A DNA stretch of 64,000 bases from Symsagittifera roscoffensis (Eukaryota > Xenacoelomorpha > Acoela > Convolutidae), in the NCBI RefSeq assembly GCF_963678635.1, contig NC_087066.1:54516312-54580311 (forward strand). Reading direction: 5' to 3'. Below the pieces are notes generated by a model that worked only from the letters and a program-made list of their open reading frames with translations, did no database searches and was not told where the DNA came from. The translations under genes and the position numbers were made by a program. Shown piece after piece: positions 57,794 to 64,000 of the stretch (positions within the stretch are counted from its first letter, which is position 1; each line of letters begins with the position of its first letter).

Positions 57794-59206
57794 TTAAACA
57801 TATATGAAGACTTTGATGTCACTTTTTCGGAAGATGTCGTAGATGATGTTAAAAACTGAATGTTCTTGTAATTTATCGAGTCCACATCCTATCTTGGGAA
57901 GTGCGATTTGTTTGATTCCTTGTTCGATTAGCTGTTTCTTCATGCAGCGGAGGCTGCGTGTAAGATCATAATAGGATGGTTTTTTGAAAAATTGAGATTT
58001 AGTCACTAGATTGAATATTGATTTGTTTTGAGAAGGAATGTGCATTGAAACTGAGGCTCCGATTTGTGGTGTTTCAATCGACTTCAGCGTAGGTTGTAGT
58101 GCTGGGTAGGCATCGCGAATTTGCTGTGCTATGCCCTTGCTCATCTGAAAGTCACTCGAGACACAATGTGCGATAGAGCCTGGGAAATACAACAGATCAC
58201 CGGTACCAAATATGATATTTGGTTCTTGAATAGAGTCTTTGCTGCTGCCAGCTCCATCATTCGGCCTCGTTGCCTGTTTAGCGCGTTTAAGGCTACTTTT
58301 TAAGATGATCTTCTTTTGTTCTCTTGGAGGGAATGTTTCATTTGCTTCAGCTGCTTGTTGTCTTATTTTTGCCTGGTTTTCTTTCCGTGTAGCTTTTGGG
58401 CTAAAGGTAACCGGAGCGACTTCGTGTCCATCTACTGTTCTCAGACCATATTTGCGAGGGTGCTTCTCCTGAGGTGGTATTGGGTGGTATCGTACGTCGT
58501 TGCTGAATCGAGTTTGTCCATAAATCCTGTCACGTGCTATGGCTGCTGCTTTGCGTCTCGTTCGCAGTGGTTCTTGTACGTGTTGTTCCTCGGTAGTTTC
58601 GTCGCGTCCTTGCGCAATTGCACCTGTTTCTGTCGCTCCCGCTCCGTCCATGCTATCTTCTCCGAGGTGTACGTCCTGTTGTTCAGGCCCTGGTGGATTG
58701 ATTGGATCCAGTTCGATGTCAGGTGGAGATGGCGGTCGTGGTGGCACTATTTGCACTGGTTGCTCACGTGGTGGTGGTGGTGGTGGGGGCAGCACTAATA
58801 GTGGCGGTACTGGAAGTGCTACTGGAGGCGGTGGTGCCGGTGGCAGTGGTGCCATAACTACTGCAGGGGGTGGTGCCGTTGCCAGTGGTCCTCCTATTGG
58901 TATTGATAAGCGGATGGTAGTCGGAGTTGCTTGTTGGATTTCGCTGTCTTGTTGCGGTTGAACGTCGTCAAGTAGTCTAGGTAGATAGTCATCAAATAAT
59001 CCTGGCTCACTGCGGTACTTGCTTAGTGACGGATCTACCACGAATTGAGCCTCATCGATTGGGTCAATGTCTTCTGGTTGATGCTGTGGTCGAATCGATC
59101 GGAGTCGGATTCTGTGGACACACTGTGTGTGGTTGGTTCCGACTTTCCGTACTATGTAATTGCTGTTAGTTAGAACTTTTTCCACTCTATACAAGGGGAG
59201 CCACAC
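57794..59206 (-). CDS. pol: Integrase C-terminal domain, proline-rich linker and OARD1/TARG1-like macro domain (end of pol)
   Basis: A 470-codon frame in the same frame as the integrase ORF upstream, separated by one TGA. Residues 1-40 (WLPLYRVEKVLTNSNYIVRK...VHRIRLRSI) are the SH3-like C-terminal domain of gypsy integrases. Residues 105-175 are extremely Pro-rich, and 210-320 are basic and disordered. Residues 331-470 form a macro domain: GTGDLLYF, IAHCVSSDFQMSKGIA, LVTKSQFFKKPSY, PKIGCGLDKL. In human TARG1 a Lys and the Asp of GCGLD form the catalytic pair that removes ADP-ribose from acidic residues; Lys403 and Asp444 occupy those places. A hydrolase that reverses ADP-ribosylation is therefore plausible. 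It may act on host PARP-type defence or repair during integration; that role is inference. Confidence 0.8.
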   Translation of the reverse strand: MWLPLYRVEKVLTNSNYIVRKVGTNHTQCVHRIRLRSIRPQHQPEDIDPIDEAQFVVDPSLSKYRSEPGLFDDYLPRLLDDVQPQQDSEIQQATPTTIRLSIPIGGPLATAPPPAVVMAPLPPAPPPPVALPVPPLLVLPPPPPPPREQPVQIVPPRPPSPPDIELDPINPPGPEQQDVHLGEDSMDGAGATETGAIAQGRDETTEEQHVQEPLRTRRKAAAIARDRIYGQTRFSNDVRYHPIPPQEKHPRKYGLRTVDGHEVAPVTFSPKATRKENQAKIRQQAAEANETFPPREQKKIILKSSLKRAKQATRPNDGAGSSKDSIQEPNIIFGTGDLLYFPGSIAHCVSSDFQMSKGIAQQIRDAYPALQPTLKSIETPQIGASVSMHIPSQNKSIFNLVTKSQFFKKPSYYDLTRSLRCMKKQLIEQGIKQIALPKIGCGLDKLQEHSVFNIIYDIFRKSDIKVFIYV

Positions 59207-59314
59207 TTGGAGTGACTTATTCCGGGTATCAGACTGATTTGTTAGAAGAGGGTTGAGGAGGAGACAGAACGAGTGAAGTACTAGCGGTTGGGCTAGTGCT
59301 TTCTGGTCGTAGTA

Positions 59315-60454
59315 TCACCGGTATCTGTGATATGATGACACGATGTTGTCTTTAGTCTCTTTGAATTTTTCGAGCATCGCGTCTTGTAACGCGGTTACAA
59401 ATTCGGCATTAGCCGTAGCAATTTCCAATGCTTTGGTCGAAAATCTGAGATCAAGCGGTTTGGTAGGCTCTCTCCCGTGAAAAATGGTGCTCGGACAACA
59501 TCCGATGGACGAGTAGTATGACGTATTGTGTATGAAGGTCCCAAGTGGTACATAGCGGTGCCAATCGGTCCATTGGGCGTCAGTATTAAGTTTGAGGATC
59601 CTCTTCAGTGCCCCATGGGATCTTTCCACCAGTCCGATGGTTTGTGGGTGTTTAAGCGTTGCGTGTCCAATTTTGATGTTTAGAAGGCCTGTGAGTTCGT
59701 GGATTAACTTAGAGGTAAATACACTTCCCAGGTCCGACAGTATCCTTTTTGGCACATAGCTGTGCATGAAGAACATCTTCGTTAGTTCTCTTGCCACCGT
59801 ATCAGCGCTTGCGTTCGTCATTGGTGCTGCGAACAGGTATTTTGAAAAAACGTCGATTCCAGTTAGAACAAACTTGTACACCGGTGACTTTAGCGGTCCG
59901 ACTATATCGAGCTGCATCATGTCACCAGGGTATGATTGTAACAAGGAAAGTGGTTGAAGTGGTGGTGTTTGATGTTTACTCGAAGCATTTTTAAGCTGCG
60001 GGCACGTTAAACAGTTTTTGACTGTGTTGAACAGAAACTCCGAGAATCCGGGAAAATAGAATCTCCTTCTGAATTCCTCTGTGGTTCGTGTCATGCCAAT
60101 ATGTCCTCCTGTCATCGAGTTATGGACTCTGTATAGGGTTTCGTTCCACATGTGTTTTGGTACACAGTACTGTTTATGTTTTATTTTACCAGTATCGTCG
60201 TAGAAGTTGCGGAGAAGGACTTCGTCTTCGATGACAAGTCGATTGAATTGCTTTGCATACTTCTTTAGTCTGCTATTTGCATACGTAAGATCTGGTATTT
60301 CGCCTGTTCTTATCCACTTTTTTACTTCTTCAATGTCAGTATCTTGTTGTTGTTCCTTTTTCCTGTCAATTGGCTCATTTTTGGAGTCTAGTTCAATGTG
60401 GTTCTCTGCTGGATCTGGATACTCTATCGCATTCATCGTGGGTCTCTTCAACAT
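59315..60454 (-). CDS. pol: Integrase (zinc finger and DDE core), same frame as upstream pol
   Basis: A 379-codon frame. The HHCC zinc finger has His111 and His118 (HNSMTGGHIG) and Cys148 and Cys151 (CLTC). The catalytic triad is Asp183 (QLDIVGPL), Asp241 (ILSDLGSVF) and Glu277 (GLVERSH). The family usually has Gln or Arg where this copy has Leu after the second Asp. It inserts the reverse-transcribed DNA into the genome. The frame is continuous with protease-RT-RNase H except for a TAA at 60536-60538, and with the downstream C-terminal/macro part except for a TGA at 59315-59317. Both look like point nonsense changes, though stop readthrough cannot be excluded. Confidence 0.85.
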   Translation of the reverse strand: MLKRPTMNAIEYPDPAENHIELDSKNEPIDRKKEQQQDTDIEEVKKWIRTGEIPDLTYANSRLKKYAKQFNRLVIEDEVLLRNFYDDTGKIKHKQYCVPKHMWNETLYRVHNSMTGGHIGMTRTTEEFRRRFYFPGFSEFLFNTVKNCLTCPQLKNASSKHQTPPLQPLSLLQSYPGDMMQLDIVGPLKSPVYKFVLTGIDVFSKYLFAAPMTNASADTVARELTKMFFMHSYVPKRILSDLGSVFTSKLIHELTGLLNIKIGHATLKHPQTIGLVERSHGALKRILKLNTDAQWTDWHRYVPLGTFIHNTSYYSSIGCCPSTIFHGREPTKPLDLRFSTKALEIATANAEFVTALQDAMLEKFKETKDNIVSSYHRYR

Positions 60455-60535
60455 TACAAGCGCCTTAGGCTCTATTGTTCCTTGACTATCACATGTTGTT
60501 TGTTTGTCGAGATATGCTTGGTAAAGTCCTAATCT

Positions 60536-63379
60536 TTACAGGTTTGCTACTAGAGCCTCATCGACCTGTTCTGTTTCAGAAAATGCCTCATCGATAGCTT
60601 GAACCAGGTTAAGCGATGCATCGGGTACTCTTGGTGTTGTGTCAACATAAATTTCCCTGACTGGTATTTTGTCTGTCAGTTTTAGTGTGAGAGACGCCGA
60701 CGGGTCCGTTTGCATCCTGGACAAGAAGTCTGCTGCGTAGTTTGCAGTTCCTGGGATGTGCGCGATTATGATGTTGAAAGACAGGACTCGGTCCAGGAAA
60801 TTCCACACAGATGGCGGTATGGTTTTTGCCTGAAAGAATTGCGTCAGACTTCTATTATCTGTTAATACAATCACTGGTTTGACTGATCCCCAGATGTAGT
60901 GCGAGAAGTGATCAAGTGCGAAATACAAGGCTAGAAATTCTTTGTAGTAGATTGAAAATTTCAGCTGTGCTGTATTGAATAGCCGAGAACCAAATGAAAC
61001 GGGTGCGCACGTCTTGATTTCTTCGTTTTTCTCGTTTTTGACGTAGTCCTCGACCATTAATACGAAACCAGTCCCGTGGTAGCTGGCATCGCAAAGTATG
61101 ACATACTGCAGTCCTGGCTTGGGTAGTCTGAGTGTCAACGTGGTCGCTTGTATTAAGTCTGCTTTGAGAGTTTCAAAGTTTTTATGGTGATGTTCAGTTA
61201 TTTCAAAGTCGATCTGCTTCTTCAGCAGCTTATAGAATGGTATTAGTTTTTCACCAAGACTCGGCATGTAGTTCCTAAAAAACTGCACAAACCCGATGAG
61301 TCTTTTTACTTGTTTCACTGTTCTTGGCATTTTTATTTTGCTTAGAAATGCGGAAATTTTTGTTTCCTCTGGCGTAACTCCTTGTGGCGTTACTACATTT
61401 CCTAGGAATTTCATTCTTTGTGTTCCTATTTCGCATTTCTTAGGTGAAAGTTTTAAGCCTGATTTTCGGATGCATTCGAATATTTTCTTTAACGTGGGTA
61501 TTAGTTCCTCATAATTATTCACCGCACTTCCTATATCATCCATGAATTGTGTGCACAAACCGGCTGCTAGGCATGGATCGAGGTAGTGACGGATGAATGA
61601 ACTGAATCCCGTGACAGATTTACTTAGACCTTGGGCTAGGCATTTGTAGGCGTACGTCCGCGACCCGAAATTAAATGCCAAAAGTTGGACCGAAAGGTCA
61701 TCTGCCATTTGCACACAATGGTATGCTTGTGAGCAGTCCAATTTAGTAAACAAACTCTTTCCGGCAAAGTGGTTTGATGCATCGGTCATGTTTGATATTG
61801 GAAAATTGCTATTTATATAGTCCGTTTTGATTGAATGATTGATGCGCCGGAGGTCAATCAACATCCGCAATTTTCCAGATGGCTTTCTATGTGCAAATAA
61901 CGGACTACTGTATTTAGAATGTGACAGTGTTGTTATGAGTCCAAAGTAGTGCATCAGAGCTAGCTCAACCGTCAGTTCATTCCTTAGTTGGATGGGCGTA
62001 GGTGGTCCTTGAGTGTACAGTGGGCGTTGATGTTCGGGTGTCAACTTGATCTTTAGGTCGGAATTATAACCCACGTCAAATCTGTGTTTGGCAAATATAT
62101 CCGCATATTCGATGAGCAAATGTTCTACTTCTGATCTTTGGTCATTTGTCAACACTGAATTCTCCCACTGAAAGTTACTCAAAAAGGTCAACCGGTCTTG
62201 AATGTTATTATTTGGTTCAATTTTCTCAAGACCTTGAAAGTAGAGGATTTGGTCATAAATTTCCCTTTGAATACTGGGAAGTGATTCTGGGTTAGGGCAC
62301 GTTTCGGGCGTCGGGAACCAAAATTTCTCGTATTCGGGTGGTGGTTTTTGTTCTGAGCCTATTGAAGGGCTTGTTTTTTGCGAAATTGTTTCACTGATTC
62401 CGAGTTCGACATTATCCGGCTGGTTCATTTTCGCTAATGCCAAAGTTTGCGGCTCGATCTGTATTAAATTTTCGTACTCGGTTAGCGTGAGTATCGAAAA
62501 TTTTAAGGGCAACGTTAAGTTATGTTCCGTCATATTAAATGCTGTGATGTAAACGGTATTGTTTTTGGTAACTTCATTTATCGATGAGGTTACTGCCAAT
62601 TCGCACTTTTCTTCTAGTTCTTGTGATGGAACTACGATTCCCGTCGTTTTTTCCATGTCAGTCAGAATATCTTGCAATTGGCATTCGATTATGATTGTTT
62701 GATGAGGTGCAATCATTTGTTTCTTAGTGAGAACAAGAGGGAATTTTTTCACTCGGTTAGTGCGTCTAGGTGCATTGACGGGTTTAATTTCGTTGATTTG
62801 GAGTGTCAAGTCTGGAAAGTGAAGTAGATTGTATTTTGAGCAGACATGTATATGGTGTTTTTTAAAGAAAGGGTTTCCCAGGATCGTTGAATTCGCTGAA
62901 CTCAGCACTAGGAACGTTTCCGTAAAGTTCATACCTGCCATACAGAATTCAATGGTTACTTCAGTTTCAATTGACACCAGTTGGCCTCCTGCCATTCGCA
63001 CTTGCTGGAGGCTTGATTTTGCCGTTTTATAGGGTGCGAATAGTGTTTTTTCGTTTTTAATTTCATCGAATGTTTGTTTCGAAATTACGTTTGCACATGC
63101 TCCTGTGTCAATCAGAACTCTTCTTTGGAGGCTTGGCGCTAATCTTATTTTCATATAAGTTAGCACTGTTCCTTCGGTTGGGATGACTGCGTACAGATCA
63201 ATAATTTCATCGTCTTGTACATCTTGAATATTTGATTTGCGTGATTTTCGCAATTTACGTGATTTTTGTGATTTAGATGAATTGACTGACTGACTTTGTG
63301 GCTGAATTAGTTTTTTGGTTCCATTTGGAACGGGATATTCTGTTGCTGCTGTCCCTGTGGCTGGGGTTTGTACCAACAT
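60536..63379 (-). CDS. pol: Pol: aspartic protease, reverse transcriptase and RNase H (Ty3/gypsy type)
   Basis: A 947-codon frame in the -1 frame relative to gag. Protease: LIDTGACANVIS (DTG at 91-93) and STILGNPFF (164-172). A long insert of about 250 residues of unknown role precedes RT. RT: LRMLIDLRRIN (504-514), LDCSQAYH with the first catalytic Asp (548), QFMDDIG (611-617) with Phe for Tyr in the YxDD box, then thumb. RNase H: CDAS (Asp764), Glu814, Asp841 and a HIPGTANYAADFLSR end. This polyprotein makes the element's cDNA. Translation probably starts by frameshift at 63310-63316 rather than at the Met near 63379. All catalytic residues are present up to the TAA at 60536. Confidence 0.9.
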   Translation of the reverse strand: MLVQTPATGTAATEYPVPNGTKKLIQPQSQSVNSSKSQKSRKLRKSRKSNIQDVQDDEIIDLYAVIPTEGTVLTYMKIRLAPSLQRRVLIDTGACANVISKQTFDEIKNEKTLFAPYKTAKSSLQQVRMAGGQLVSIETEVTIEFCMAGMNFTETFLVLSSANSTILGNPFFKKHHIHVCSKYNLLHFPDLTLQINEIKPVNAPRRTNRVKKFPLVLTKKQMIAPHQTIIIECQLQDILTDMEKTTGIVVPSQELEEKCELAVTSSINEVTKNNTVYITAFNMTEHNLTLPLKFSILTLTEYENLIQIEPQTLALAKMNQPDNVELGISETISQKTSPSIGSEQKPPPEYEKFWFPTPETCPNPESLPSIQREIYDQILYFQGLEKIEPNNNIQDRLTFLSNFQWENSVLTNDQRSEVEHLLIEYADIFAKHRFDVGYNSDLKIKLTPEHQRPLYTQGPPTPIQLRNELTVELALMHYFGLITTLSHSKYSSPLFAHRKPSGKLRMLIDLRRINHSIKTDYINSNFPISNMTDASNHFAGKSLFTKLDCSQAYHCVQMADDLSVQLLAFNFGSRTYAYKCLAQGLSKSVTGFSSFIRHYLDPCLAAGLCTQFMDDIGSAVNNYEELIPTLKKIFECIRKSGLKLSPKKCEIGTQRMKFLGNVVTPQGVTPEETKISAFLSKIKMPRTVKQVKRLIGFVQFFRNYMPSLGEKLIPFYKLLKKQIDFEITEHHHKNFETLKADLIQATTLTLRLPKPGLQYVILCDASYHGTGFVLMVEDYVKNEKNEEIKTCAPVSFGSRLFNTAQLKFSIYYKEFLALYFALDHFSHYIWGSVKPVIVLTDNRSLTQFFQAKTIPPSVWNFLDRVLSFNIIIAHIPGTANYAADFLSRMQTDPSASLTLKLTDKIPVREIYVDTTPRVPDASLNLVQAIDEAFSETEQVDEALVANL

Positions 63380-64000
63380 TGGCTGATAATATGGCCAAAC
63401 TTCCCGCAGTGGTCACAGAACTTTGATCCAGTGCGTACTGCTGATGTACTAGGATTTTGCGTGTGCACCTGCTGCATCATTGGTTGTGAGGCTTGTTGGG
63501 CAAACGGCTTGTTCTGTTGTGGCTGCGTGGCTATCGCTTGTTGCTGTTGGTGTTGTTGAGGGTACATCTGGTTCGGAGAGAATTGGACATTCTGTTGTGT
63601 ATGAGGATAGTTCTGGCTTTGTTGGAACTGTGGGTTCGGTTGAATTCCAGGTATCTGTGGGGGAAACTGGAACATTTGTGGGAGGTACTGCAAATTTTGG
63701 AATCCAGGGAAACCTTGGTTTCCGTATCCCCCATCAATTCTCTGCTGTCCGTTCTTTTTTTCTTTACCAAATCTACCCCTTCTTTGATTGTATCCTTGTT
63801 GTCCATTCCCTTGATATCCATTCCATTGATTAGATGTATTGTTCTGGTTTGGGCTTTGTCCAGTCCCTTGGCTTTGTGCATTATTTCCGTGATTTTGTTG
63901 TTGTTGAGTTTGATTATTATTCCCACCAGTGTTTTGGCTATTCAGTTGAGAGCTCTGCTGGGTTTTTCCGTTGTCACCTTGTGGCCGTGACTGGATCATT
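63307..64000 (-). CDS. gag: Gag, C-terminal part: Q/N-rich with one CCHC zinc knuckle (N-terminus outside window)
   Basis: The frame is open to the window edge, so the visible 230 residues are only the C-terminal portion; the Met at 63999 need not be the start. The composition is dominated by Gln, Asn, Gly and Pro, with an RGRFGKEKK basic patch, like prion-like or condensate-forming domains. CDHCGKFGHIISQC near residues 194-207 is a CX2CX4HX4C nucleocapsid knuckle for RNA binding. Gag would form the particle that packages element RNA. Capsid must lie beyond the right edge. Confidence 0.8.
   Translation of the reverse strand, partial: MIQSRPQGDNGKTQQSSQLNSQNTGGNNNQTQQQQNHGNNAQSQGTGQSPNQNNTSNQWNGYQGNGQQGYNQRRGRFGKEKKNGQQRIDGGYGNQGFPGFQNLQYLPQMFQFPPQIPGIQPNPQFQQSQNYPHTQQNVQFSPNQMYPQQHQQQQAIATQPQQNKPFAQQASQPMMQQVHTQNPSTSAVRTGSKFCDHCGKFGHIISQCWYKPQPQGQQQQNIPFQMEPKN
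63310..63316 (-). promoter_or_regulatory. Canonical -1 ribosomal frameshift heptamer A AAA AAC
   Basis: In gag frame the minus strand reads A-AAA-AAC directly followed by the TAA stop of gag (63307-63309). A one-base backward slip enters the pol frame, which is open. Confidence 0.85.

Noticed and set aside
58316-58961. Plus-strand frames rich in Gly, Ser and Trp (up to 160 codons)
   Set aside because: They are the complement of the proline-rich pol linker; Pro codons read backwards give Gly/Trp runs.
63493-63990. Leu/Val-rich plus-strand frame of 165 codons
   Set aside because: Complement of the Gln/Asn-rich gag; CAA/CAG read backwards give Leu and Val codons.

Overview
The window looks like a repeat-dominated, AT-rich stretch of an invertebrate (metazoan) nuclear genome. 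It has one clearly conserved host gene, an MMADHC/cblD-type mitochondrial cobalamin-trafficking protein on the minus strand at 46.6-47.7 kb. It also has one convincing GT-AG intron of 95 bp, decayed Ty3/gypsy elements, a separate reverse-transcriptase pseudogene family, and tRNA-derived sequences. Acceptor-like TTTTTCAG tracts sit a few bases before several start codons, which would fit either 5'UTR introns or spliced-leader trans-splicing. I cannot name the species; a tunicate-like or other small-intron invertebrate is only a guess.

Layout. 1-485: last exon of a gene running in from the left. 0.55-15.7 kb: array of six related 2-2.9 kb units (R1-R6), five of which keep a short open reading frame of about 60 codons. 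16.0-17.4 kb: block S. 17.4-20.0 kb: block T, with a minus-strand RT remnant. 20.0-21.26 kb: a partial R unit. 21.26-22.08 kb: a second S. 22.08-31.27 kb: a degenerate plus-strand Ty3/gypsy element with two 242-bp LTRs. 31.27-31.98 kb: S resumes. 32.84-44.23 kb: two tandem 5.7-kb copies of an enlarged T block, each with RT remnants, two tRNA-like sequences and a hairpin. 44.2-46.6 kb: mostly featureless, with a MITE candidate. 46.6-47.7 kb: MMADHC. 48.8-51.0 kb: a run of small, mutually similar open frames on the plus strand. 51.1-64.0 kb: a large env-bearing retroelement on the minus strand that runs off the right edge.

The right-hand element is the most interesting part. In transcription order (minus strand) it encodes a Q/N-rich Gag with one CCHC knuckle, a canonical A AAA AAC -1 frameshift site abutting the gag stop, protease, RT, RNase H and integrase. 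After these come an integrase C-terminal domain fused through a proline-rich linker to a TARG1/OARD1-like macro domain, and finally an 813-aa class-I-like Env with a furin-type site, fusion peptide, coiled coil and TM anchor. Between pol-macro and env, on the opposite strand, lie a spliced JmjC-domain gene (iron ligands HxD...H intact) and one or two small open frames that look like a membrane glycoprotein. Two tandem-repeat tracts (48 bp and 171 bp) separate these units.

A retroelement carrying both an ADP-ribose-handling domain and an antisense JmjC oxygenase would be a striking combination. The macro domain could act on ADP-ribosylation-based defence or repair, and JmjC on chromatin silencing; both functions are inference. 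The pol frame is interrupted by two in-frame stop codons, so this copy may be inactive or may rely on readthrough. The plus-strand gypsy element and the RT remnants are clearly broken.
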